Counted from the stretch's first letter, positions 1-7,785 are shown. The stretch: DNA of 16,964 nucleotides from Gammaproteobacteria bacterium (GCA_021768055.1 JAASSE010000001.1:1-16964), one strand, 5' to 3'. Translations and numbers: made by a program. The notes: generated by a model not told the origin, from the sequence alone.

Positions 1-18
1 AAGGGGGTGTACGCATGA
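1..18 (+). CDS. ftsW: Probable FtsW C-terminus (partial, last 5 codons)
   Basis: Frame 1 from the window edge reads KGVYA and then TGA at 16-18. The stop overlaps the murG start in an ATGA arrangement, as expected for translationally coupled dcw genes. In gammaproteobacterial dcw clusters the gene directly before murG is ftsW, the polytopic septal peptidoglycan polymerase. The identity is inferred from gene order only, because five residues carry no family signal. The purine-rich end of this gene (positions 1-7) also serves as the murG ribosome binding site. Confidence 0.4.
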   Translation, partial: KGVYA

Positions 19-1097
19 TGTCGATACGCCCGGTACTGATCATGGCCGGCGGCACCGGCGGCCACGTATTCCCGGCGCTTGCGGTGGCAGACGAGCTGCG
101 TGCGCGTGGGATACCGATCGTATGGCTGGGTACGCGCAGCGGTATCGAGGCGCGGCTGGTACCGCAGGCGGGTTACCCGATCGAGTGGCTCAGCATCACT
201 GGCCTGCGCGGCAAGAATGTGGTGACACTGTTGCTGGCGCCGTTCCGGTTGTTACTGGCGTGTGCACAGGCGCTGCGCGTGATGTGGCAACGCAAACCCA
301 GTGCGGTCCTGGGCATGGGTGGCTTTGCTGCCGGTCCCGGTGGTTTGATGGCCTGGCTAATGCGTCGTCCATTGTTGATCCATGAACAGAACGCCGTCGC
401 CGGCCTCACCAACCGGTTGCTTGCCGGCCTTGCCAGCGATGTGCTGGAAGCCTTTCCGCACAGCTTCAACAAGGATGCGAATACGGTCGGCAATCCGGTA
501 CGCAATGACATTAAACAGCTGTCCGATCCGCAAACACGCATCAAGCAGCATAGCGGTGCCCTGCGCCTGCTGGTCATCGGCGGCAGCCTCGGCGCGGTAC
601 GCCTGAACCAGATCGTGCCGGAAGCCATCAGCAAGATAACACCGGATGCCCGGCCGGAAATACGGCATCAAACGGGCCAGGCCAATCTTGAAACCGCACG
701 GGCCAATTATCAAAACGCCGGTGTTGCAGCTCAAGTTGAAGATTTCATCGATGACATGGCCGAAGCCTACGGCTGGGCTGACCTCGTCATCTGCCGTGCC
801 GGTGCGATGACGGTGTTTGAGCTAGCCTCGGCCGGGGTGGCCTCGATCTTGGTGCCATACCCCTATGCGGTGGATGATCACCAGACATTGAATGCCAATT
901 ACCTGGTGGAAGCCGGAGCGGCAATTATTAGACAACAGGACGAACTCAGCAGCGAATGGCTGAGTGAGACTATCGCAAGGCTGTCACAACAACGTGACAC
1001 ACTGCTCAATATGGCCATGGCGGCACGCAACATGGCCAAACCAGACGCGGCCAATGATGTGGCAGATTGCTGTATGCAGGCGGGGGGGTTGGCATGA
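15..1097 (+). CDS. murG: MurG, UDP-GlcNAc:undecaprenyl-PP-MurNAc-pentapeptide GlcNAc transferase
   Basis: This is the peripheral inner-membrane GT28 glycosyltransferase that adds GlcNAc to lipid I to form lipid II. The 360 aa length matches the family. The N-terminal glycine-rich loop GGTGGHVFPALAVA is at residues 12-25, HEQN at 123-126, the second Rossmann-domain loop GGSLGA at 189-194, and the UDP-GlcNAc-binding stretch RAGAMTVFELA at 261-271, followed by PYPYAVDDHQTLNA. A purine-rich SD (AAGGGGG, 1-7) lies 7 nt before ATG 15. ATG 18 is an alternative start giving 359 aa. ATG 15 is preferred because it makes an ATGA overlap with the upstream stop. The 3' end overlaps murC by 4 nt. Identification is secure. 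Confidence 0.97.
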   Translation: MMSIRPVLIMAGGTGGHVFPALAVADELRARGIPIVWLGTRSGIEARLVPQAGYPIEWLSITGLRGKNVVTLLLAPFRLLLACAQALRVMWQRKPSAVLGMGGFAAGPGGLMAWLMRRPLLIHEQNAVAGLTNRLLAGLASDVLEAFPHSFNKDANTVGNPVRNDIKQLSDPQTRIKQHSGALRLLVIGGSLGAVRLNQIVPEAISKITPDARPEIRHQTGQANLETARANYQNAGVAAQVEDFIDDMAEAYGWADLVICRAGAMTVFELASAGVASILVPYPYAVDDHQTLNANYLVEAGAAIIRQQDELSSEWLSETIARLSQQRDTLLNMAMAARNMAKPDAANDVADCCMQAGGLA

Positions 1098-2521
1098 TTA
1101 CCGATCATTCAAGCCTGACGCCGTTCATGCAGCGTGTACGCAAGGTGCATTTTATTGGCATCGGTGGTGTCGGCATGAGCGGTATCGCTGAAGTCATGAA
1201 TACCATCGGTTACGAAGTCAGCGGTTCCGATCAGTCCGAGAATGCCGCGACCAGGAAACTGCAAGCGGCGGGTATTAAGGTCTTCAAGGGCCATGCTGCG
1301 GAGAATGTTAGTGACGTTGATGTGGTGGTGACCTCCAGCGCGATCCCGGATGATAATCCTGAAGTGCGGGTCGCGCGCACATGCCTGATACCGGTGGTGC
1401 GGCGCGCTGAAATGCTGGCCGAGTTGATGCGCTTCAGCAACGGCATTGCTGTTGCCGGCACACATGGCAAAACCACAACCACCTCTTTAATCGCGAGTGT
1501 ACTGGCGGAAGGTAAGCTTGATCCCACCTATGTTATCGGCGGCAAGCTCAACAGTTCTGCCAGCAATGCAAAACTTGGTAGTGGCCAGTACCTGGTGGCG
1601 GAAGCCGATGAGAGTGACGCCTCATTCCTGCATCTGCAGCCGATGCTGGCTGTCGTCACCAATGTCGATGCAGATCATTTGTCGACCTACGATGGCGATT
1701 TCAATCGCTTGCGTGACGCCTTTGTCGAGTTTCTGCACCACTTGCCGTTCTATGGCATGGCGGTGTTGTGTGTTGACGACGAGAACGTAAGAAAAATTGT
1801 TACCCAAATAGAGCGTCCGGTTATCCGTTATGGCATTGAACAGGATGCCGACATCTGTGCATCCAATATCAAGATGTCAGGATTACAAAGTACCTTTGAT
1901 GTGATGTTGCCGAATAGCGACAAACCCATGAACGTAACGCTTAATCTTCCGGGGCGGCACAATATCCTGAATGCACTGGCTGCGATAGCGGTAGCTTATG
2001 AACTCGGTGTTGATCTTGATGCGATCAGTAATGCATTGAAAAACTTTGCCGGTATCGGCAGACGCATGCAGATGTACGGTGATATTGAAACACCCGCAGG
2101 TGTGATCACCATGGTCGACGATTACGGCCACCATCCCACCGAAGTGGCGGCGACCTTGCAGGCAGTGCGCGACAGCTGGCCGGATCAACGCCTGGTCGTG
2201 GTGTTTCAACCGCATCGCTACAGCCGCACCCAGGACCTGTTTGAAGATTTCACTTCAGTACTGGCGGACGTTGATGTGTTGCTGATATCGGAAGTCTACG
2301 CTGCCGGCGAGGAACCGATCTCCGGTGCCGATGCACGTTCATTGTGTGCCGCCATACGCCAGCGCGGCAAGGTCAACCCGATATTCATCGAAGATATTGA
2401 TGAAGTCGACAAGGAGCTGATGGCCGTGTTGCAGCAAGGTGATGTGCTGCTGACCCTCGGTGCCGGCAGCATCGGACGGGTGGCATCGCATTTACCGCAA
2501 AAGTTGCAGGAGGCGGCATGA
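1094..2521 (+). CDS. murC: MurC, UDP-N-acetylmuramate--L-alanine ligase
   Basis: This cytoplasmic ATP-dependent ligase adds the first stem-peptide residue (L-Ala) to UDP-MurNAc. From ATG 1094 it has 475 aa, normal for MurC. The N-terminal UDP-binding Rossmann motif HFIGIGGVGMSG is at residues 19-30, the Mur ligase P-loop AGTHGKTTTT at 121-130, EADES at 170-174, NVDADH at 190-195, the conserved DYGHHPTE at 343-350, then QPHRYSRT. Start choice: the frame is open back to a TTG at 1067, but ATG 1094 gives the 4-nt ATGA overlap with the murG stop and is preceded by a G-rich SD-like stretch (about 1078-1088). Family members begin close to the HFIGIGG motif, which supports this start. Confidence 0.96.
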   Translation: MITDHSSLTPFMQRVRKVHFIGIGGVGMSGIAEVMNTIGYEVSGSDQSENAATRKLQAAGIKVFKGHAAENVSDVDVVVTSSAIPDDNPEVRVARTCLIPVVRRAEMLAELMRFSNGIAVAGTHGKTTTTSLIASVLAEGKLDPTYVIGGKLNSSASNAKLGSGQYLVAEADESDASFLHLQPMLAVVTNVDADHLSTYDGDFNRLRDAFVEFLHHLPFYGMAVLCVDDENVRKIVTQIERPVIRYGIEQDADICASNIKMSGLQSTFDVMLPNSDKPMNVTLNLPGRHNILNALAAIAVAYELGVDLDAISNALKNFAGIGRRMQMYGDIETPAGVITMVDDYGHHPTEVAATLQAVRDSWPDQRLVVVFQPHRYSRTQDLFEDFTSVLADVDVLLISEVYAAGEEPISGADARSLCAAIRQRGKVNPIFIEDIDEVDKELMAVLQQGDVLLTLGAGSIGRVASHLPQKLQEAA

Positions 2522-2522
2522 T

Positions 2523-3428
2523 ATGGAGGCAGCACCGCAGATGACAACTCCGCAACTGAAAGGTGAATTGCGTTACGACGAGCCCATGTCAAAGCATGTC
2601 AGCTGGCGCGCGGGCGGCAAGGCCCGGTGTTACTTCAAACCGGCTGATATTGAAGACCTTGCCAGCATGCTGGCGTCGTTACCGGATGATGAACAAATCC
2701 TGTGGACCGGACTGGGCAGTAATTTGCTGGTTCGCGATGGCGGTTTCGACGGTACCGTGATTGCCTTGCAGGGTGTATTGAATGAAATCGAGCTGCTTGC
2801 AAACAACCGTGTGTATGCCGGTGCCGGTGTTACTGGTTCCAGGCTGGCACGCTTCTGCGCCAGTCACGATCTTGTCGGCGCCGAGTTTTTTGCCGGTATT
2901 CCCGGCCTGGTCGGCGGCGCGCTGGCGATGAACGCCGGTGCCTTCGGCGGTGAAACCTGGCGCCACGTGTTGAAGGTTAAAACCATTGATCATCACGGCA
3001 GGGTGCACGAACGCAACGCCGATGAATACCAGGTCGGTTATCGTTCTGTCAGCGGACCGGCAGATGAATGGTTTATCGGTGCGACGCTGCAATTCGAACA
3101 CGGTGACGGTGCAGCCGCCAGCGAGGCGATCAAGGCATTGCTGACAAAACGTGCCGCGACACAACCCACGGGTTCCGCCAGTTGCGGTTCTGTATTTACC
3201 AACCCGGAAAACGATCACGCGGCGCGCCTGATAGAAGCCTCCGGTTTGAAAGGTTACCGCATAGGTGGTGCGGTGGTTTCAGAAAAACATGCCAATTTCA
3301 TTATCAATGACAACAATGCTACGGCCAGCGACATCGAATCATTGATCAAACACATTCAACAAGCTGTATCAGAACAACAGGGCGTAACACTGCACACGGA
3401 AGTGCGTATTGTTGGAGGCAGCAGTTGA
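2523..3428 (+). CDS. murB: MurB, UDP-N-acetylenolpyruvoylglucosamine reductase (short type)
   Basis: MurB is the FAD/NADPH enzyme that reduces enolpyruvyl-UDP-GlcNAc to UDP-MurNAc. Visible motifs are GLGSNLLVRDGG (63-74, FAD binding), GAEFFAGIPGLVGGALAMNAGAFGG (119-143), YRS at 173-175, SCGSVF at 220-225 with the probable general-acid Ser223, SEKHANFI at 253-260, and a near-terminal TEVRIVG holding the likely catalytic Glu293. At 301 aa it fits the shorter type II family (B. subtilis and S. aureus like) rather than the roughly 340 aa E. coli type. ATG 2523 has an AGGAGG SD (2508-2513) 9 nt upstream. ATG 2541 (295 aa) also has a GGAGG-like site, so the exact start is uncertain; a GTG at 2460 would overlap murC too far. 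One nt separates murC and murB. Confidence 0.95.
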   Translation: MEAAPQMTTPQLKGELRYDEPMSKHVSWRAGGKARCYFKPADIEDLASMLASLPDDEQILWTGLGSNLLVRDGGFDGTVIALQGVLNEIELLANNRVYAGAGVTGSRLARFCASHDLVGAEFFAGIPGLVGGALAMNAGAFGGETWRHVLKVKTIDHHGRVHERNADEYQVGYRSVSGPADEWFIGATLQFEHGDGAAASEAIKALLTKRAATQPTGSASCGSVFTNPENDHAARLIEASGLKGYRIGGAVVSEKHANFIINDNNATASDIESLIKHIQQAVSEQQGVTLHTEVRIVGGSS

Positions 3429-4351
3429 TGAATTCCGCCAACGCGAATTTTGGAAAAGTAGCGGTGCTCATGGGCGGCTGGTCGGCAGAACGGGAAATAT
3501 CATTGCTCAGTGGTAATGCGGTATTGAATGCGTTGCAGCAAAGTAACGTCGATGCACACGGCATCGATGCGGACCACGGTATCGCCAGCGTGCTGGAACA
3601 GGGTGACTTTGATCGCGTTGTTATCATGTTGCATGGTCGTGGCGGTGAGGACGGTGCCATGCAGGGTTTGCTGGAAGTGCTCGACCTGCCGTACACCGGT
3701 TCAGGGGTGCTGGGTTCGGCGCTGGCAATGGACAAGCTACGCTGCAAGCAGGTGTGGACAGCGAGGGGACTGCCGACACCGGATTATGTTGTGCTGGAAA
3801 ACGAACAGGATTGCCAGCAGGCGTTACAGCAGCTGGGACTGCCGCTCATTGTTAAACCGGTGCTTGAAGGTTCCAGCATCGGCATGAGCAAGGTCGAAGA
3901 CGAAGCCGAGATGCTGCCTGCGTTTGAACTGGCAACCGATTGTAATGGCACCGTGATCGCGGAGAAATGGATCATCGGCGTGGAATATACCGCGGCGATA
4001 TTGAACCGCGAGGTATTGCCGATGATACGACTCGAAACCAGCAGAAAATTTTATGACTACGTTGCCAAGTACGAAGCCGATGATACGCAGTACATCTGTC
4101 CCTGTGGGCTTGAACAGGAAACGGAAAGCCAGCTAGCACAAATGATGCTGGATGCGTTCGATACCATCGGTGCCAGCGGCTGGGGACGGGTTGATTTCAT
4201 GCTGGACGAGCAGGGCGAGCCCTGGCTGATCGAGGCCAACACGGTGCCCGGCATGACCGACCATAGCCTGGTGCCGATTGCGGCGAAGCAGGCGGGCCTC
4301 AACTTTAATGAACTGGTGATCGAAATACTGAGGAGCAGCAATGGGCGCTAG
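3428..4351 (+). CDS. ddl: D-alanine--D-alanine ligase
   Basis: This ATP-grasp enzyme joins two D-Ala residues to supply the dipeptide used by MurF. From ATG 3428 the protein has 307 aa, the size of the DdlB form usually found in dcw clusters. Motifs are MGGWSAEREISL (15-26, with the D-Ala1-binding Glu), HGRGGEDGAMQG (69-80), the ATP-grasp lysine region IVKPVLEGSSIGM (141-153), the omega-loop stretch FYDYVAKYEADDTQYICP (208-225), and metal-ligand and substrate residues GRVDFMLD plus IEANTVPGMTDHSLVP (268-283). GGAGG at 3414-3418 is 9 nt before the ATG, and the murB stop overlaps the start as TGATG. A TTG at 3425 is one codon upstream and less likely. The 3' end overlaps ftsQ by 11 nt. Confidence 0.96.
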   Translation: MNSANANFGKVAVLMGGWSAEREISLLSGNAVLNALQQSNVDAHGIDADHGIASVLEQGDFDRVVIMLHGRGGEDGAMQGLLEVLDLPYTGSGVLGSALAMDKLRCKQVWTARGLPTPDYVVLENEQDCQQALQQLGLPLIVKPVLEGSSIGMSKVEDEAEMLPAFELATDCNGTVIAEKWIIGVEYTAAILNREVLPMIRLETSRKFYDYVAKYEADDTQYICPCGLEQETESQLAQMMLDAFDTIGASGWGRVDFMLDEQGEPWLIEANTVPGMTDHSLVPIAAKQAGLNFNELVIEILRSSNGR

Positions 4352-5126
4352 ACGCAGATACACACAACGGCAGCCGGGCGCGGGATTCAGGCGCTGGTTT
4401 ATGCCGGTCATGATTGTGGCGCTGTTTTCGGCTGGCTGGTACACGGCCAAGAAGATGATCGATAACAGCATAACTATCGCCAACGTTGAGATCGAAGGCT
4501 CATTCGTGCATCTGTCGCAGGCTGATGTACAAGAAGCCGTCGGGCAGACACTGGAGGGCGGTTACTTTTCAACGGATATCGATCAGGTGAGAACTGTTTT
4601 ACTGTCTTTGCCGTGGGTGCAGGATGCATCTATTCGCAGACAGTGGCCATCCTCTGTCAAGATTCGTGTTGTTGAAAAGACCCCGGTTGCATACTGGTCC
4701 GATGATGCCCTGTTAAGTGACCGTGGAGAGTTATTCAAGCCGGAACAAATCGACAGGAACATGAAACTGCCGCAAATCAACGGGCCAGAGGGCTTGCAGC
4801 ACAAGGTATGGAGTTTACTGGTAACGCTGCACGAACAATTAAGTGAGATAGGGATTGAAGTTGAATCACTGGCACTGGATCAACGCAGGTCATGGTCGAT
4901 GGTGTTGTCGAACGGTGTCGAGTTGCAACTTGGAAGGTATGATGCGGAAAAACGGATAAATCGTTTTATCAAGGTTTTTACCATGAAGAATGCGATTGAT
5001 ATTAACAAGATTGAATACGTCGACCTTCGATATCCGAATGGATTTGCAGTACGAAATAAAAAAGATAAGAAAGAGAGTAAAAACACTGCCAGTTTGAATA
5101 GTAAAAGGTGGGTAGCTCATGCATAA
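4341..5126 (+). CDS. ftsQ: FtsQ, cell division protein
   Basis: FtsQ is a bitopic inner-membrane divisome protein that forms a complex with FtsL and FtsB and links early and late division proteins. Of 261 aa, residues 1-19 are a basic cytoplasmic tail, about 20-37 form one transmembrane helix, and about 44-113 a POTRA domain (VEIEGSFVHLS ... LPWVQDASIRRQWPSSVKIRVVEKTPVA). A beta domain follows, ending near YVDLRYPNGFAVR. The C-terminal 25 residues are lysine- and asparagine-rich and encoded by AT-rich DNA, unlike the rest of the gene. An AGGAG SD (4331-4335) lies just before ATG 4341, inside the end of ddl. The end overlaps a 44-codon ORF by 8 nt. Confidence 0.93.
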   Translation: MGARRRYTQRQPGAGFRRWFMPVMIVALFSAGWYTAKKMIDNSITIANVEIEGSFVHLSQADVQEAVGQTLEGGYFSTDIDQVRTVLLSLPWVQDASIRRQWPSSVKIRVVEKTPVAYWSDDALLSDRGELFKPEQIDRNMKLPQINGPEGLQHKVWSLLVTLHEQLSEIGIEVESLALDQRRSWSMVLSNGVELQLGRYDAEKRINRFIKVFTMKNAIDINKIEYVDLRYPNGFAVRNKKDKKESKNTASLNSKRWVAHA

Positions 5127-5253
5127 TTCACCCGTTTTGTCTGAATGCTTTTTGTTTTATTGCATTGATGCGGCAATGCAGACGTACACCTTTGATGAGT
5201 CAAATAATAATGCTGAAGCAGGCGTTGGTATTACGCATGAAAGAGGCGCATAA
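5119..5253 (+). CDS. Small ORF (44 aa) filling the ftsQ-ftsA gap, unknown function
   Basis: I do not recognise this product. ATG 5119 overlaps the ftsQ stop (ATGCATAA) and is preceded by AAGGTGG (5105-5111), a 6/7 match to the Shine-Dalgarno consensus at 7 nt spacing. The frame stays open for 44 codons and stops at TAA 5251-5253, two nt before the ftsA ATG. The peptide begins MHNSPVLSECFLFYCIDAAM and ends GITHERGA. It contains two cysteines and a moderately hydrophobic N-terminal half, with no clear membrane helix or known motif. It could be a real small protein, or a gap-filling frame that couples ftsA translation to ftsQ. A 44-codon run open by chance is not rare, so the evidence is the combination of SD and exact fit. 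Confidence 0.45.
   Translation: MHNSPVLSECFLFYCIDAAMQTYTFDESNNNAEAGVGITHERGA
5161..5180 (+). other. Perfect inverted repeat in the ftsQ-ftsA gap
   Basis: TGCATTG (5161-5167) and CAATGCA (5174-5180) form a 7-bp perfect stem with a 6-nt loop. No T-run follows, so it is not an intrinsic terminator. It lies inside the 44-codon ORF, 75 nt before the ftsA start. It could be an RNA hairpin modulating downstream translation or a DNA dyad, or chance. Confidence 0.3.
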
Positions 5254-5255
5254 CA

Positions 5256-6491
5256 ATGACTAAAAAGTCAGATAAGAACATGATAATCGGTCTCGATATC
5301 GGCACATCGAAAGTTGTCGCTATCGTTGGTGAGGTGAATCCGGACGGGGAGATCGAGATCGTTGGTCTTGGTTCACATCCATCACGCGGTCTCAAAAAAG
5401 GCGTGGTCGTGAACATCGAATCAACCGTGCAGTCGATCCAGCGAGCCGTTGAAGAAGCAGAACTGATGGCCGGTTGCCAGATACAATCCGTCTATGCGGG
5501 CATTGCCGGCAGTCACATACGCAGCCTGAATTCGCATGGCATCGTCGCCATCCGCGAACGCGAAGTCTCCAGCGGTGACCTTGACCGGGTCATTGATGCG
5601 GCGCGCGCAGTTGCGATTCCGGCTGACCAGCGCGTCCTGCATATCCTGCCGCAGGAATTCATCATCGATAACCAGGAAGGCATCCGCGAGCCCATCGGTA
5701 TGTCCGGTGTGCGACTCGAGGCCAAGGTGCACCTCGTCACCGGCGCTGTCGGTGCAGCACAGAACATTATCAAATGTGTGCGCCGCTGCGGGCTGGATGT
5801 GGATGACATCATTCTTGAACAGCTCGCTTCCAGCTACTCGGTACTGACCGATGATGAAAAAGAGCTGGGTGTGTGCCTGGTGGATATCGGCGGCGGTACC
5901 ACCGACATCGCGGTGTTCACCGATGGCGCCATCCGCCACACCGCCGTGATACCCATCGCCGGCGACCAGGTCACCAACGACATCGCGGTTGCACTGCGCA
6001 CACCCACGCAATACGCCAATGACATCAAGATCAAGTATGCCTGTGCACTGCGCCAGCTGGCCAATCCCGATGAGACCATCGAGGTACCCAGCGTCGGCGA
6101 CCGCCCACCGCGAAAGCTGTCACGCCAGACCCTGGCAGAAGTGGTCGAGCCCCGTTATGAAGAACTGCTATCGCTGGTGCAGGCGGAGTTGCGCAAGAGT
6201 GGCTTCGAAGAAATGATTGCGGCCGGCGTGGTATTGACCGGCGGCAGTTCAAAAATGGAAGGCGTAGTGGAATTGGCGGAAGAGATTTTTCACGTCCCGG
6301 TCAGACTGGGACTGCCACAGTATGTATCCGGCTTATCCGATGTGGTCAGGAATCCGATACATGCGACTGGCGTAGGACTCCTGTTGTTCGGTGATCAACA
6401 CCGGGATTCAGGAACGAGCCACCTAATGATGGAAGGTGGCGTCAAGGGATTGTTTGAAAGGATGAAAAGCTGGTTTCAGGGAAACTTTTAG
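5256..6491 (+). CDS. ftsA: FtsA, actin-like cell division protein
   Basis: FtsA is an actin-fold ATPase that tethers FtsZ filaments to the inner membrane and recruits later divisome proteins. The 411 aa product shows phosphate-1 motif IGLDIGTSKV (11-20), the SHS2/1C subdomain around residues 84-165, phosphate-2 motif DIGGGTTD (210-217), adenosine motif LTGGSS (327-332), and a C-terminal amphipathic membrane-targeting helix (GLFERMKSWFQGNF, about 398-411). The AGAGG SD (5242-5246) is 9 nt upstream of ATG 5256. Length and motifs are normal. It sits between ftsQ and ftsZ, as in nearly all gammaproteobacteria. Confidence 0.97.
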   Translation: MTKKSDKNMIIGLDIGTSKVVAIVGEVNPDGEIEIVGLGSHPSRGLKKGVVVNIESTVQSIQRAVEEAELMAGCQIQSVYAGIAGSHIRSLNSHGIVAIREREVSSGDLDRVIDAARAVAIPADQRVLHILPQEFIIDNQEGIREPIGMSGVRLEAKVHLVTGAVGAAQNIIKCVRRCGLDVDDIILEQLASSYSVLTDDEKELGVCLVDIGGGTTDIAVFTDGAIRHTAVIPIAGDQVTNDIAVALRTPTQYANDIKIKYACALRQLANPDETIEVPSVGDRPPRKLSRQTLAEVVEPRYEELLSLVQAELRKSGFEEMIAAGVVLTGGSSKMEGVVELAEEIFHVPVRLGLPQYVSGLSDVVRNPIHATGVGLLLFGDQHRDSGTSHLMMEGGVKGLFERMKSWFQGNF

Positions 6492-6562
6492 TAAATTAAT
6501 AACAATAACCGGGATAACAAAGATGTATTCAAAAACAATAAAACTTACAGAGGTGAACAATC
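6492..6562 (+). other. AT-rich ftsA-ftsZ intergenic leader
   Basis: These 71 nt are strongly A-rich, which would leave the ftsZ translation start unstructured. AGAGGTG (6549-6555) is a good SD 7 nt before ATG 6563. A 15-codon ORF (ATG 6523 to TGA 6568-6570) starts here and overlaps the ftsZ start out of frame; its own SD (GGGA at 6511-6514) is weak. I see no convincing sigma-70 promoter. Confidence 0.5.
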
Positions 6563-7681
6563 ATGTTTGAACTTATGGACTCTGTAGCACAAGACGCGGT
6601 CATCAAGGTGATTGGCGTAGGTGGCGGCGGCGGCAACGCCGTTCAACATATGGTGTCGAGTGGTATCAGCGGTGTGGATTTTATCTGCGCCAATACTGAT
6701 GCACAGGCATTAAATAAAGTGACTGATGCAAAGTCACTGCAGATTGGTTGCAACATTACCAAGGGTCTTGGGGCAGGTGCGACGCCAGATATTGGTCAGC
6801 AAGCAGCACTTGAAGATCGTGAGCTGATACAGGAAGCAATCGTAAACTCCGACATGCTGTTTATCACTGCCGGTATGGGTGGTGGCACGGGCACGGGTGC
6901 TGCACCGGTAGTTGCACAACTTGCACGCGAGATGGGTGTCCTGGTCGTGGGTGTCGTCACCAAGCCGTTTGCATTCGAAGGTAGTACGCGAATGAAGATC
7001 GCAATGCAGGGCATCAAGGACCTGACGCATCACGTCGATTCCTTAATCACAATCCCGAACGACAAGTTGCTCGATGTTTATGGTCGTGACTTTGACCTGA
7101 TGAATGCATTCAAGGGGGCGAATGATGTTCTTCATGGTGCTGTTCAGGGTATTACCGAACTGATCACCAATCCGGGCGTGATTAACGTGGACTTTGCCGA
7201 TGTGCGTACCGTAATGTCGCAAATGGGTATGGGCATGATGGGATCCGGCAAGTCAACCGGCGAGGGTCGTGCAACGGCAGCGGCGCAGGCGGCTATCGCC
7301 AGCCCGTTACTCGAAGATGTAAACTTGGCCGGCGCCAAAGGCATTCTGGTGAATGTAACCGGTGCCAACATGACACTGGGCGAATACCAGGACATTGGCG
7401 ATGTGGTCAGCTCGTTTGCTTCTGAAGATGCAACCGTGGTCATGGGCACCGCAATCGATGAAATGCTGGATGACCAGATCAGGGTAACGGTGGTCGCTAC
7501 TGGTCTTGGGCACCCCAACATTCCGGTCGCACCGAGCAAGCCGAAAGTCGTCAAGCCCGACGGTGAGCTGGATATCGAAACCCTGGACAAGCCGACCGTG
7601 CTGAGGAACAACAAGGTGCCTGATGAGTACGATGAGGAGTTGCTGGACATCCCTGCATTTTTGCGCCGTCAGGCCGATTGA
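6563..7681 (+). CDS. ftsZ: FtsZ, tubulin-like cell division GTPase
   Basis: FtsZ polymerises with GTP at midcell to form the Z ring. The 372 aa product has the nucleotide-binding VGGGGGNAV near 19-27, the tubulin signature GGGTGTG at 106-112, the T7 synergy loop [12 protein letters not shown] at 203-214 with Asp210 and Asp213 completing the neighbouring active site, and a complete globular domain to about residue 315. A short linker of about 45 residues follows, then the conserved C-terminal peptide [12 protein letters not shown], which binds FtsA, ZipA and ZapD. ZapD is encoded in this same window. The SD is AGAGGTG (6549-6555). The linker is on the short side but within normal limits. Confidence 0.98.
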   Translation: MFELMDSVAQDAVIKVIGVGGGGGNAVQHMVSSGISGVDFICANTDAQALNKVTDAKSLQIGCNITKGLGAGATPDIGQQAALEDRELIQEAIVNSDMLFITAGMGGGTGTGAAPVVAQLAREMGVLVVGVVTKPFAFEGSTRMKIAMQGIKDLTHHVDSLITIPNDKLLDVYGRDFDLMNAFKGANDVLHGAVQGITELITNPGVINVDFADVRTVMSQMGMGMMGSGKSTGEGRATAAAQAAIASPLLEDVNLAGAKGILVNVTGANMTLGEYQDIGDVVSSFASEDATVVMGTAIDEMLDDQIRVTVVATGLGHPNIPVAPSKPKVVKPDGELDIETLDKPTVLRNNKVPDEYDEELLDIPAFLRRQAD

Positions 7682-7686
7682 TGGCG
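7664..7686 (+). other. Stem-loop spanning the ftsZ stop codon
   Basis: CGCCGTCA (7664-7671) pairs with TGATGGCG (7679-7686) as an 8-bp stem with one G-U pair and a 7-nt loop, in the last codons and just past the TGA of ftsZ. No T-run follows, so it does not meet intrinsic terminator criteria. It could protect the ftsZ 3' end or cause partial attenuation before lpxC. Confidence 0.35.
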
Positions 7687-7696
7687 GGAGACTGGC

Positions 7697-7745
7697 GAAA
7701 ATTGATGGAAATTGACGAAAATTTATGATTTCAGTGAAAATTTTC
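7697..7745. promoter_or_regulatory. Helically phased AATT tracts upstream of the lpxC promoter
   Basis: Four A-tract elements of GAAAATT type carry AATT at 7700-7703, 7710-7713, 7720-7723 and 7739-7742. The first three are spaced exactly 10 bp apart and the fourth 19 bp later, so all lie near one helix face. The last is the 10-bp palindrome GAAAATTTTC (7736-7745). Phased A-tracts are known to bend DNA and can act as UP-like elements or nucleoid-protein sites. Position just upstream of a likely promoter supports a regulatory role, by inference. Confidence 0.45.
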
Positions 7746-7755
7746 GTACAAGTTT

Positions 7756-7785
7756 TAGGAAATATGTGCCCTGAGGTGTTATAAG
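7756..7785 (+). promoter_or_regulatory. Putative extended -10 promoter for lpxC
   Basis: TGTTATAAG at 7777-7785 matches an extended -10 element (TG-N-TATAAG, 5/6 to TATAAT). A -35 match is poor; TAGGAA at 7756-7761 with an 18-bp spacer is the best, which is common for extended -10 promoters. Transcription would begin near 7792, giving a leader of about 108 nt. The phased A-tracts lie immediately upstream. Confidence 0.45.

Noticed and set aside
173..634. Minus-strand open frames inside murG
   Set aside because: Shadow frames of a clear murG; rich in Arg, Ser and Pro and without homology cues.
1067..1093. Upstream TTG extension of murC
   Set aside because: It would add nine residues (LYAGGGVG...) that are the shadow of the murG end; ATG 1094 with ATGA overlap is better.
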